From the NCBI GenBank assembly GCA_025201765.1, contig MU623388.1, positions 62,001 through 126,000 on the forward strand: a stretch of 64,000 bases of DNA. Reading direction: 5' to 3'. Shown here piece after piece: positions 35,671 to 48,328 of this stretch (the first letter of the stretch is position 1; every line of letters begins with the position of its first letter). A program made the translations under genes and the position numbers. Below the pieces are notes generated by a model. The model did not search any database. It was not told where the DNA came from and saw only the letters and a list, made by a program, of their open reading frames with translations. Source of the DNA: Daldinia sp. FL1419. Its lineage: Eukaryota; Ascomycota; Sordariomycetes; Xylariales; Hypoxylaceae.

Positions 35671-38600
35671 ATCATCACAAAGTGTCAACGATTACCAGCC
35701 GGAATTTTGCCGAACGAGGTAGATTGGTGTTAAAGGTGATGGGGGAGTCGACGGGGGAAGAGGGATAGACTAAGTAGGTATTATTATAAGTAACTTGATC
35801 TAGGTGGATAAAGTTTAACTAGGTAGGTACCTGGTACCTAGGCTCCTAAGTAGGCAATTATCGAATTATTGCGAGCAAGTTGCTTCCGAAACTCTTTGGT
35901 CTTAAAAGAAGTCGTAGTTTCTGGAAGTCATAACAACATGCACCTGCCTGACGCATGCTGGTGGAGATTAGAAACTGATAGAGGCCGATTATGAATTAGA
36001 GTTGATAACGATAGGGCGGTAGGATGATAGGACGATAGGGCGAGAGGTGAAGCTGCGAAGCTCTGTTAGCGGCCAAAGGCAACTTCAAGGGACCACCAAA
36101 TATTTACCCCGCCAATTACATAGCTCTAACTTAGCGGCACAAGGGTGTGGATCAGAGGGCACTATGGTCCGTGCGTGACGCAATGGTGTAACCGGTACTT
36201 CTAAGATATCCAGATGGATCTCACCAATAAGAGCTAATTCTTTCTTCCTGCGCCCACTTAAAAGAAGTAGCATCTTGGTATAAACTTGGAGTAATCCCAA
36301 AGAAACTCGGATAATGGAACCTGGTTAATTTCAAAACTTATTTATAGATGTTCTTTACGCGTATAGTATGATTATATGGCAACTACGATAATAATGAAAC
36401 CGTGTTGCGAATAACTACAGGAACTAGTATGAGATAGTTACCTACTTGTGTCAGTGCTTGTCCAAATCTGGCCTCAGCGCAAAGTCGCTCTGATAATGAA
36501 TAAAGGCTGGATCATTCCGTATTAGTTTTCTTTATCAAGATGGCCAAGTGAAATTGTGTCGTTAAGACATTGCAGCAACTCTATAGGTACAGGCACACAA
36601 ATATCGCTTGGACTGCCATAGCTTCAGGGGTATACATACCTAGGTTAATCATACGTAGCTTAGGTAGGTAGGTAGCTATGCCAGCGAATAAAGAATAAAT
36701 GCCAGATAATACAGCAAGGCCGCTCTCCATCATCCCAGCCTTTCAAACGGTAACAAGGGGGATCAAGGTTAGAGTGGTTATGGGCTTAGATCCTTCCTTA
36801 CCCCTTTTCTCTTGCACCTATCTCACAATTCAATGCTTATTATCAAGAATCAAACATTGCCTAGTATTCGCAGCGTATCAGGGAAAGATACGGCAGTAGA
36901 TATTCTAGTTAATCCTTTCGAGGGATTTGAAGAGAACTTATTATGACTCGAGAGCAGCGATTCGATAAGTGGACGGGACTCAGCTACATGCTCCTTACCC
37001 CTATTCACCTAACCGCGCCGACTTTCGTAATTCATAGCGCCTGATCCCACCACAGTGTAGGACCAGAGGTCGTTATAATAGATTCCAGTACATCAAAGCT
37101 GCAAAATCCAACACCTCCAACGAAGGTTACTTTGGCGCAGTGCGTCTAGTATAACTCGATCTATAGAGTAAAGTAGGGATTGGATCGAGACCTACAGAGA
37201 AGACGAGCGTTACGGGCGTCGTTAATGTATGAATGGTGATTATAAGCGAAGTTTAATCGACGATAATTCGTGGTATATATAGTAAGATGGTGAAGATAAT
37301 GTGATGTTGTCTGGACCCCCCGTGAACTATATCGTTGCAACTGGGATAATTATCACATCCGGGAGAAGTTAACAGGTTAACCGCCATAGAACTTCTAAAT
37401 GGTACTCCCGCAACCAGGGATAGTGACACTTATAGCTACCCCTATAAGACTAGGCCTTCGGAAATCCCTCGACGTCCGAGGCTGAACTTACCTAACCTAA
37501 GTATCTATCTCAGATCTTAATCTACCTCATGAGCGGATAGGTCGGGCGAAGCTCGAGTCTCGAGAGTAGACTACCCCTAGTAGATCCTCTCAGGGGTAAA
37601 ATCTATCGCGTCAACACTTCCACGTTGATCCCATCTATGAGTATCACGACGCGATAACAGCCACCTATAGTCCAATTAGAGCCGAATAACGTTATGTAGA
37701 TGATGGTACGTACCATTTCCAGCTACTCGCCGACCCTACACATCGCCCCCCAACAGCCGTATATTAGGATGGCTACTGACTGCCAACTCTCTTATATCTA
37801 AATATACAAGACGAAGCTCTGCCTTCCATGATGTGATGCTAAGTTCCAAGCCTCTCTAGGCTTATATAAGGGCTCCTAGATATCACGCTAGGAAACACCG
37901 AAGCCCGCATCCTCGTGGTCTAATTCGGCAAACAGCCCTAACCTGATCTGCCATCGTGTGAATTTCGCTAGCTTTCAGAATGGTCGGTAGCTCGTAGCAT
38001 TGGCTTATCCAGGCGCGCGCTCGGGACGTCCATTCGTTCCATGCGATAGCGTCGTTCGTGGAGGGGTAGAACATGGCGAATAGATGTCGGTTGGATCATT
38101 TTATCCCATTATCTTCGTTCTCGACGACAACGGCGTTCAGACGGGACGCTTGATAACAAGACCCCGCGTATCCCCTTCCCATAGTATAGCTCTTCGAAGT
38201 CCGCTGTCTTTGGTCTCGGAGTGGACTCATCCCCCCCGCGAGAACCTGGTTTATCATTAGCAACTCCGTAGCAGATCCTAGTCGATACATCCATAGGCAA
38301 TCCACGAATCTGGTTAGGTTCGTGATACTAAACCGTAATCCGACAAGGGGGAGAGAACTATGAAATGTGTGCGTCGTCCTCGGTCTCGATGGAAATATTG
38401 TCCCGGCGAAGAGTCGATAACCATGCACCGAACGTATCGCCCTTAGGTATAACGAAACCCGCTCGGCGATGTCGTAAGGCGAGAGACAAATACGGACGCC
38501 CTCGCGACAGAGTCACTATCCTCATCACGTATCGCCGAGTAATCAACACGATCCACCACGCGGAGCAGCCCAAACAACTAACCTAGATGTGTAATGTAGA

Positions 38601-38872
38601 AGAAACTCAATCCCCACAGCATCTCAAGCAAAGCCGCGACATCGCCCAGAGCATATTTACCTACCTACCTACTCTTTCCCCAAACACCCAATCTCCCGAC
38701 GATCAACTATCCAAAAGCAGACCCGCCCGTCCCACGTAAACGGTACAGTCGCCAAAGATGACTTGTCAGTTATTATATCCCCATCTCATTTATCCCGTCC
38801 GTCCCATCTCACCCTCCCCTCCAAAATCAAGGTTGCAAAGACTCCCACCTGACACTGTGTAACTACTACTCT

Positions 38873-38896
38873 CCAGCCAGCCAGCCAGCCAGCCAG
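38873..38896 (+). repeat. (CCAG)6 repeat
   Basis: Six perfect tetranucleotide copies inside a C-rich intergenic stretch. Confidence 0.9.
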
Positions 38897-40101
38897 CAGC
38901 TAGGCAGCAGTCAGGCACCACCGGATACCAGCGGTTGTAAGCAAAGGACCCTGCCCACAGCACCCTCCCTACCCCTGAGCCCTTCCAACTCACCCCCGAA
39001 CGCGATCTACGAACCCAAACATACAATCAAGCAAAGAACCACAACGTCATACTACCCTCATACCCGTTCACTCGTTCATCCGTTCGCTACTCGCCGTTCG
39101 CATCCGTCCCATCTCAAGCGTGGCACGTCAAAACTCACAAAGCAACAAACTACCTTTCCCAAGACCCTTTATCCGAGCCCCAGATTTTCAAAATCCCAAC
39201 GTAGCAATATGGGTCAATAATTAAGCTGACTAGCGACTTCAATTCCAACAACGAGATTCCTATTCCGGCAACCCATCTCCTGAGCAATATTTCGCTTGCC
39301 TACCGTTCTCTCCCCTCCATACGTCCGCCCCGGTTCCAATCCGCTCACGCCATTTCCCCATTTCCCAACATCTCACCTCCCAAAAGGACACCGTGTGCCT
39401 ATCCTCTATCCATACGTACCTACATCTGCACAGCTACAATACCGTGGCCTATACCAAGCCTCTTATGAAGCTTCCTTACCACAGTACGTGAAGTACCGTG
39501 GTAAACTATGGGAAATCAAGGTGACCTCAACCTTGATCTGATTTTGACCCTGACCATCGCCTTCGCCCGAGCAGATCAGATCATGCAAGGGCCGCGCGAT
39601 CTCCCCACAACCCCCTGGTCTCCATCTCGCCGTAGCAGGAGTGGATCACAAGTTTCGGACTGTAATCCGCATTGGCACGCGTGCGTACCATAGGTCCATT
39701 AGTCCAGGGGAGAGAAGCGAACCCACCACCCAGGTCGCGAACCGCACGACGGGCGAACTCGCCGGCCACGCAGGACGCCTGAGATTCGGCAATGTAGTCG
39801 GGGTTGTTAGTGCTTATGTTGGGCCTGTTGTCGCGGTAGGTCATGTAACACAGCTTGGACCCTGGGAGGGGACGACGACATTCTAGATCGGACTGTTGCA
39901 CAAGCTGACGATGGTCAGACTCTGCATCCGCGTCTCTCCCGTCGTCGATGGGCTCTACAGAGCTTGTATTAAAGATCGGTGCGAACCCCGCCCCACCATG
40001 TTGGACTTTTGCCCATCCTCACGCACGAAACTTAGCTCGGATTTGTTTCCTTGAGAACCTCCCTAACCTCGTAGAGTCTTGAGCCCTGACCAGCCTTTGA
40101 G

Positions 40102-40134
40102 GCTCCCAAAGTAACCTTACTCATCTTTGGGAGC
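40102..40134. repeat. Perfect 10-bp inverted repeat (hairpin)
   Basis: GCTCCCAAAG at 40102-40111 and its exact reverse complement CTTTGGGAGC at 40125-40134, separated by 13 bp. It lies in non-coding DNA and would form a stable stem if transcribed. Function unknown. Confidence 0.75.
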
Positions 40135-42639
40135 TAATCGTATTCGGCCGAATTGCCTCGCCTCCCGGACAAGCGGTCTTAGGCTCTCACAAACTAAGAG
40201 CCCGGAGCCGGGCCCCGACGAATCCCATACTCTCATTGACCCCACGATAGCCGTCCGTAAGCCGACTTGCCGAGGCTGGGTCGTATAGCTTACACATCAT
40301 AATTCGGATGATAGATAATTTTGGTTCAACTTGAAACCAGTCTCGAGTTACGATGATCTTGGTATCGAATGTGGTTTGTGGAAACCCAACGGCAGTGCGC
40401 AATTCGATACCTTGCGAAGGAAATCCAAGCAGCTCTCCCAATGGATATCTCGATTTGAACTGAGTCATACAGATTAACGATTTACTGTTTAACCAGGACC
40501 AAGTTATCAAGCGTCAATTCACTTGGGAATTCACTTGGGTTACTCTCGCCATGGAGATTCCTCGTCACCTTCTTAGAATCGAAAACTTACAACAACCATC
40601 ATTGGAGCGCTTGTGGATCAATAACCCCCAAGAAGAAATTGTAAAGATGGTTGATAATTAGTGGCCATGCATATCCGGAGCATTCCGATGCATGTCGACT
40701 GATATGGAATCTTCCTGTTATGCCATAGAGTTCCATCTGGTTCCGTCCAAAAGAGCTTGGATATCCTGGGCTGACAAGACAGGCAATAGGGGAGCGGGAT
40801 GAGTAAAATCCGCCGATTTGACCTCTCTGAGGTCAAGTAATGGGTACCACCCTTCTTAGCTAAGAGCAACTCACTACTTACCCGATACCTGCCTACCTAC
40901 ATAATGTAGATACCTTCGGGGTTTGTACACGAGGTATGTAAGGATATACTAGGCGTCTACCTAATGTTGCATATGCCTACGTGCTGACTAGATCTTTATC
41001 CGATAGCATTAGCCGAAGACTTTTAGGACGCACCCTGGTTCGGGTTATACGTGTAAAAAGTGTAAGAGTAGGGAATACTCTTGGTCCAGATGCTCTTGTC
41101 CTTCAAAAGTCCTTCTTGGCCGTTCTGGGTGCGTGTGTGCGTCAGTGTGTATGTGTGTGTGTGTCAACGTCCTCCACAGAGGAATAGGTTGGGCAGTAAG
41201 GCCGAATAAGCAGTCTTACCCTTCAACCCTGTCCCCCCTGTCTTCCTACATAGTACCTACATACCTACATATGTAGGTAGGTACCTAACCATTATCCTTA
41301 ATATCCATTCTCCATTTCCTATATCAGACTTCATCGGCGAGTGTGGAGGATTGGCTGACTTGATTCGACACGACGCAGAAATTGCCGAAAATAAAATGAA
41401 ATAAAATTGGTTCTTGCGAAATGGGACCATTCTACATCAACTCTCAACGAGTCACGCGACGATGATGGCCCGTGGTGCAGTATTATTAGTCACTTTTTGT
41501 GCCCAATCGCGCCTCTCGCGTCTCGCATTCCGAAACCACGATTTCTCTCAGGATCGACAATCCAAAGTCCGTCTTTAATACGTCCGTACCATCATCCGGA
41601 ATCCCGACTGCAAGTACTACGCACAGTTCACGAGTTCGTAGCCGTGTCACACCACCTTGAAATCCTATCGTGGACCACTCGAGAAGTAAAATGGGTTGGA
41701 TAGAAGCACCGCGCTGATCTCGATCGCTCCCTTTTTTCGACCGGGCGAGGCCCTTTCCCTTATCGGATACGGGGAACACATGTGTTCATCGACACGTTTT
41801 GAACCCACTGAGACGACCGAATTTCGTTGACCGGTCGTGCTGTGACAGGGTAATAAGAAGTGTCGATTTCCTACAGTCTCCCCATTGTGCATTTTCGTTG
41901 GCTTTGCGTCGTGGCCCCCGACGACTGAGAGACAGCAATCCTTGGCTCAGTCTATGGGATTGCGTGGGTGGTGTCTAACAGCTAGCAGGGCGTTAGGTTG
42001 CCAATATCCTTTCGCCTATGCAGTAGGCGGGAGGTAGATGGACAGTCTGCATCCCGACATGGTTACAGTGATTAACTCGTGCATGAAGAGGAGCACGTCC
42101 TCCTGCAGCAGTGCAGCAGTGCAGCAGCCCTGTACCGGTGACTGTCGAAGCGTCCAAAGCGTCCAATCCCCAGGCAGCCAGGCCTTGCAGAAAGTACCCA
42201 TACCCATACCCACTTCCTTGGCCCCGGCCCCCGGCCAGCCTTGACCCCATGCCTCAGATCTAAAGGGCGGATGCAAGCACATGCCTGGCAGAGATGTTGG
42301 AGACGCGCTAGTCTTGCTTGGCTTCGCTACTGCAACCAGGTACCTGCTAGCGGCGGCACATTACAGTACCCGCGGAGGCGTCCGGCGTTACCACACCGGT
42401 GTTGTTTATTTATGCTGCTATCTTGTACCATGCTTGTACCTCTAGCGATACGCTGGCTAAGGCGTAGCTATCCGAAAACACGGTGTTCAGAGAGCATCGA
42501 GGATTCGGGTGCCATAATCGTTGTATAGGTGGACCATCGTACGTCAGGAGATCTGAGATTTCTCAGATAACCAGCTTGAACAGCTACGTACGACCGCCGC
42601 GGAAGCGGTGGCCCGTATAGAGAAGAGCTATAACCCGAA

Positions 42640-42669
42640 CTTGAGCTTGAGCTTGAGCTTGAGCTTGAG
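42640..42669 (+). repeat. (CTTGAG)5 hexanucleotide repeat
   Basis: Five perfect 6-bp units, with degenerate copies on the right (TTCGAG). Intergenic. Confidence 0.9.
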
Positions 42670-45248
42670 TTCGAGCCCAAGCTCCGCATCCGCGACAGAC
42701 GAACTCGCCTATTCTCAAGTTCGACAGAAACTAACTGGAACAGTCTTTCTTGGTTTTGTTTTTTTTTGGTTTACTAATTCCACTACCCCTCCAACTTTTT
42801 TGTTTCTCCTCAACGATTGCCTAAGTATTTTATGAGATATGATAGTGTCCCCCTTAGTGCTGAGGCGAATTATTGGTACCAAATGAGGTGCCGGCCGTCA
42901 TTTCCGCCTGCCCCGATCCAGTGATTGTGCTCCCCGGGCGCTATGATCAATGTTTTACTGCCGGAGCTTCAATTGTCGGTGGGTGAGCTGACAACATCCT
43001 GACGTTTTTATAACGTGCGTGAGTCGTAGTTAGGTAAGTGATAGACGAGAGTCCAGGCCTTTTACATTCCAGTCTTCGCAGTCCTCGTGCTTGCATACTT
43101 TCTTTTTCGCTGATCATCATTACGGTCCAGGCCTTAAGGAACAAACCCCAAACTCGAATCCCGACCGCCTCTTTTGGAGGAGCGGGCACCGCAAAGCGTT
43201 GATGTAGGCGGTAGAGAAACCCTTAGGATGATCCGATGGCTTTATTTTCGTACGCTCGTTGGTCGATGGGAATTTCATAAGAAGAAAATAAAACTGCTCT
43301 TCCAAGCCTCTTTAAGCCTCCTAAGTACGGAGTAATACGGAAAAAGGATTGTTGTGGAAGGATGATGGCCAGCCCACGTGAGTAGATGATAATGCAATAT
43401 GTGATTGAGAGGAACCTAAAACCCGGTTGTCCAAGGTTGTCAATCAAGCTTCAAGGGTTAATTCTCATTGTGGCTTGAATTTCTTGGCGCCCGCGGACGT
43501 GCAACCAGATAGCCGGTGGCATAAAGTGGCAAAGAGGCGGCAGAGAAGCGGCAGAAGTGGCATGAAAAAAAAAGGCTGGCTGCATTTTAAAGCCTTCAAC
43601 ATCGCACAAAGAACATCATGTAACGGTAATGTGACAATGTAATTTATTAGGTAACTAACTCATATTTTACATATCCTACCACCCGCCTACCTACCAGCCT
43701 CAACTAACCTTAGCTAACCTTAGCTAACCTAACCTAAAGTACCTAGGTACCTACCTATGCAGCCACCTCCTGTACCTTAAGGTACCTACTAAGGTTAGAT
43801 CAGTAACCTAGATGATCGAATATGACCATCTCTATCGCCTCTAACATTCCATAACTTTAAACAACTGTAGCCGCTTCTTATTTGCATCTGCAGCGGAACA
43901 TTGCATAAGACCACCATGTAACTACCTTTGTGCTACGACGGCTACCACCTGCATACTAGGTCCACTTCTACTTCTTATACTACATTTCTACTACTTTGCA
44001 GGTGCTACTTTTCCCACGGATCTAAGTCGTCAATCGAAATCCTTCTCTGTTCTTCTTCTTCTTCTTCCTCTTCTTCTTTTTATAAAGCTACGCCCTTCTG
44101 CACGTTACTGCGCTAATTTACCGGTACGCCGCTATTCAATTGTGGCCGTGATCTACGAGCAATACCTTTTTTTTTTTTTTTTGCCTTTGGTTAAGCCGGG
44201 CGGCGATCCGGAGTGGCAAACGCCGCACCGGGGCACCTAGCCCGCCACCGCTACGGAGATGTAAAAGTCTACATATACGGACGTTACATTGGGTATCATG
44301 TATGTACTTTCTTCTCTGAAACTGTATTACGACGCATTCTGCAAGTCCAGGGCAAATAATCACATCTAGGCGAGCTAAGATGTAATAGAAATGCTATCTT
44401 GCAGTAGAATTAGTGACCGTGAGGGACTACAAAGGGTTAGTCGCAAGAAAGGAGAAGCCACCTACGCTCCCATTACGCTTTTTTTTCTTTTTTTTCTTTC
44501 CGTTAGAGTCTATACTCCATGTACGTATTTACGAGAATAGTCTACGGCAAAAATCATAGTAGTAGCACTAGTTGAAGATTCTTCGTGGTATTATCCTCTA
44601 CTCCACTATAATAGATAATGGGTTGTAAAACTCCGTACCTCTCCTCCACAATCACGTTAGAAAGCATACTCCTATATGGTTAACATGGTCTACATGGCTT
44701 CATAGCGGTCACCAGCTGCATGCACATCGATCAAAACGGCCCTGGTGAGCTGCATCTCGAAGAAAGCCTAAGTCCTAAAGCTGAGACTGTTTCACCCGAA
44801 CTATTGCACCTACGTATATCCGCTATTCAGGGGCGATAGCAGGCGGAAGGCACACATACGCCAGTACGTTTAGCCGTAATATGTACGTGGCACACATATT
44901 ACACACCTACATATCAACATGCCTGCCTCCTAGACATGTATACGTACACACGCATGTGGGTTTCCCGTTTGATCTCCGATCTCGACCGTCGTCCAGACGC
45001 GAAACCAAGGAGTTGGGAGGGTATCAATGGGAATGGGAACTGGGGACAGGAACCGTGGCTAGGCCTACTCTGGTTATTACTAAATGGTTTTGACCCAAGA
45101 AATCTTATTTGCGCTTTTTATAGATTACTATGTAGCTCCGCACGGGGCATCTAGGGCATCTAGACAACTATATCGCCTTGACATGCCGGTTGATTTGCCA
45201 TTATGCTCTCGTTGATGGCTTGTGAAGGGGAAAAGAAGAAGGGCAAGC

Positions 45249-45271
45249 AAAAAAAAAAAAAAAAAAAAAAA
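45249..45271 (+). repeat. A23 homopolymer
   Basis: Uninterrupted run of 23 A. It could be an old poly(A) tail of an inserted retroelement, but no element body is visible next to it. Confidence 0.85.
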
Positions 45272-46060
45272 GAAGAGTCGAGGCCTAGCTTGACCAACTA
45301 CTACTGTACCTTTGCTGCTACAAGGCTTGACGAATTCGAATCCCATCCTGGTTAATTTTATTACTATTGACCAATGTCGTTCGCTGCTGTTCCTAGCTCC
45401 CGAGAGAACCAGAGGCGCTACGGCTGCAGCCATTGGTATTGTCCGCACAATTCTATTTTAAATCCCGGTTGGTGCTGCATCCATGGTGCGACATTGCTTT
45501 GGGACGGCATGTCGTAGTACCTTTGAAAGGCACGGAAGGGAAAAAAATTGTGCTGCCAAGTGCACGCAAAATCGCATAGTGGCCAATCCGTTCGCTCATT
45601 GTGGAGATTAGGGAGGAGAAACGGCCTAGGCTGTAACAGTATCGAGAAAAAAAGTTTTTCTTTCCAAAGGTTGAGTGAACTCTGTATTCATTGTATTTAG
45701 GTAGGGATAGTAAGCTAAACAGCTTATGATAAGAACAGTCTAAGAACTAGCGGACATATCGTATACTCCTAATAGACAGTTATGCCCCAAAGGATTGTGT
45801 TTGGCTGTAGGGATCGGACCTACTCTCAATCCCTATCGTCGCCGGTGAAAAATTAGGTTGCCTAGGTAGGTAGACAGCTCTTCCAGAGCTAGGAGCGAGG
45901 AAAACCACAAAATTACACACCATAAGAAATCACCCTTTTATCCCCGTATTAAACCTCTGAGCCGAAACCTTATTGGTACTTTTCCTAGTCCCAGCCGTCC
46001 TTCCTGAGATGCAGTGCATGAGTACCCGCCCTAGTAGCTAGGCGTCGCGGGCCATATTAT

Positions 46061-47436
46061 TTAGTTAGTGTACTTACGAAGAGGGAACACGTCGCCAGGC
46101 ATCGGTTCCAGGTGCCACGTCTGGTAAGTGCCCGCGTCGAATGCATCGTGCCATTCCCGCTTCAGTTCGTTCGGTACGTCCCACCCTAGCCGTGAGCTGC
46201 GTAGTCTCATGCGAACTAAGTGCCGCTTATACTGGGGGGAGTCGCCATCGACAAATCCTTCGCGTCTGTGGAGAACGGCTAAGTTGTTGATGAAATGCAT
46301 ATCGCCAGCTTGGGTCTTGATCTCAAGTTGGACCGCTTGGGCAATGGCCTCCACTACGTCCAGAGCCTCGCGCTGGCGATCATTGAGCTTTGGAAGATGC
46401 TCTGGACGTGGGTGGATGGCATTCCCCAATAGGGGCGTACGACCAAAATTCATCATCAGCTTCGAATTATGGTAGAATAGCAAGGGTCGGCATTGGAAAC
46501 GCGGACTTGAATCGGAAATGTCAGCATCGTCTAAAAATATTGAATATAAAATAGACTTACAAAGCAAATGGCCAATCCGACTTCGCAAGTGTGCGTATGA
46601 TATCGGGACGATGAGCCGCTAAGATATTGTAAATGGTATATGCCGATGCAACGATGCACTTGCCTCCAGATGCTGCAGTGCTACGAGTCAACCAGGCAAC
46701 CACGTCGCCCGCCTCTTCGTTATGGAAAGACTATGAATTGTTAGCATGTGACAAGGTATCCAATTGTCCAATCCTGCTTACAATAGCAGAAGTAGAATGG
46801 CGGTGGTGGCCCAACTTCAGCTCGGAGGAGTTGTCTGCTACGATGTGGACTAAGAAATATGTCAGCTCGACGTGATATGTAGGTCATGTACTCTCGTATT
46901 ACTAACCAAGCATGTTGCCTTGGTGGTCTTGGCATCCTCGCTGGTCAGCAATGTATGCTTGGATCCCTAACCATACAATGGTCAAGTCCTCAACGGAGTA
47001 GTCCTCCGGGTTGATTCCGCGAACAACACAGAGACCACTGCCATTGTGAACATCCTGACTAAGTTCGTCTAGTTTGGGTCCCAAAGTGGGAAGGGGGAAA
47101 TTGTCACGGCTGACTAAATCGCCATCTAATTCCAGCGCTGGACACCCAATATCAGCACATATAGCACAAAGATAAGCTCCAAAAAGACTTCAAATGGGGC
47201 ATACATTTGAAGTGATCCTTTGCAGAACGTATCTCTGCCAGGTGCTCGTTTGTCAAATGGTGGACATAGCGGAGCTCATTATCATTTCCCGACCAGGAAA
47301 ATGACTGACCCGAGCGAGCGGGAAATCCTACGGGAAGACTTGGTAGTCCCTCGGATACAAGGCTAGCATGTGAGGGATTCTCCGCACGTAGATATGCACT
47401 GCCTGGAGAGAAAATGACTGGACCGTAGGAATCCAT
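46061..47436 (-). CDS. TauD/TfdA-like Fe(II)/2-oxoglutarate dioxygenase
   Basis: Predicted 381 aa. Exons on the minus strand: 47436-47205, 47137-46907, 46849-46782, 46730-46561, 46505-46061; introns 67, 57, 51 and 55 bp. A stop lies in frame five codons before the ATG. The metal triad is visible: HNE at 180-182 (an HxE variant of HxD) and distal His313 in NLAVLHRREGF; an Arg in KRHLVRMRLR (332 or 334) would bind 2-oxoglutarate. The block GGKCIVASAYTIYN follows the first ligands as in fungal TauD-like proteins. Such enzymes hydroxylate small acids (taurine, sulfonates and others); the substrate here is unknown. Oddities: the last intron must use an AAG acceptor to keep frame, and a GTAAGT donor occurs just before the annotated stop, so the C-terminus may differ. 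Confidence 0.85.
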
Positions 47437-48294
47437 ATCTGGGAATTTCTAGCCTGTCAGCTGTGTCCAATGGCAGATCATACCATTAACGAACCTATAA
47501 TGGTTGACTCGAATGTTCGAAAGAGGTGTTCTAGTACAATGAAACGAATAAGAGATTCCAATGGTTCGTTTGGGTAGATCTACTGATACTTGGGTGATAT
47601 GTGGGAATGATGAACGAGGATGGTAAAAGGGAGAACTTGGAATAATTCTAGCCTTCTGATCGCTAGGCTGGATTGATATTCAGGACGAGGAATCGCACTT
47701 ACTTTAACTGTTCCCTCTAGGAGGCAGGCGCTACGTAGACGAGGAAGGTATAGCGATGTACCTCATCTCAATCGGAAAATGCAAGTGCTTCCCGAGAATG
47801 TATCTACATGACCTAGTCGGTATGTACATACGTTGGCCTCGTATTCTTTCTATGCCTATGTATCTATCTAGACGTGGACGAATCTAGACGACATTTCCAT
47901 CGGATAGGCATTGCATTGACGGTGTGCTTGTGCTTCGCAGCCGTACTCCTTCTGCAGCAGGAGGGCGTATGCCTAGGCGCAATGTGCTATAGAAACACCT
48001 GTATCGCCGGATACGTACTTCCTAAGTACTAGAATCTCAGACGATGGAAGGGACTAGTGGCGTATGAAGACCGTATGTAATATACAGCCCCCGTGCGCTG
48101 CTGCTCCCAATAGGCCACCCATAGTGTGCATAACCCGGTCGCTGCATATCTTGGGTAGGAGGTACCTACATATATAGGATGCAGGGTAGGCTCCAGGTTC
48201 CAGGCACCTAAGGACGTTAAGAGATACGTATATAGGCAGGCACCTAGGTATCTGCAAGACATGATGCCTATCATTCTATGATAAAGTAAGGTAA

Positions 48295-48328
<34 letters not shown>

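Larger units (their letters stand above)
35671..46060. other. 10.4 kb gene desert
   Basis: No frame carries a recognisable domain. The longest, on the minus strand at 39581-40018 (145 codons open, no ATG at its head) and 40187-40510, lie near chance length. Contents: TAGGTA/TACCTA-rich spans (35820-35850, 36650-36680, 41250-41290, 43680-43760), a (CCAG)6 array, a C-rich stretch 38640-39440 resembling a fungal leader or promoter, a perfect hairpin at 40102-40134, a (CTTGAG)5 array, A and T homopolymers (44167-44182, 45249-45271). The C-rich stretch could precede an unidentified plus-strand transcript; an ATG at 39508 opens only 61 codons. Confidence 0.55.

Noticed and set aside
37883..38573. 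Apparent minus-strand gene from adjoining frames
   Set aside because: Frames are broken by a TGA and need an unsupported join; no recognisable domain, and lengths are near chance for this base composition.
40187..40869. Two neighbouring minus-strand frames resembling a split gene
   Set aside because: Stops between them cannot be bridged by one clear intron and neither shows a known motif.
45249..45271. A23 run as the tail of a LINE/SINE insertion
   Set aside because: No target-site duplication or element body could be seen beside it.
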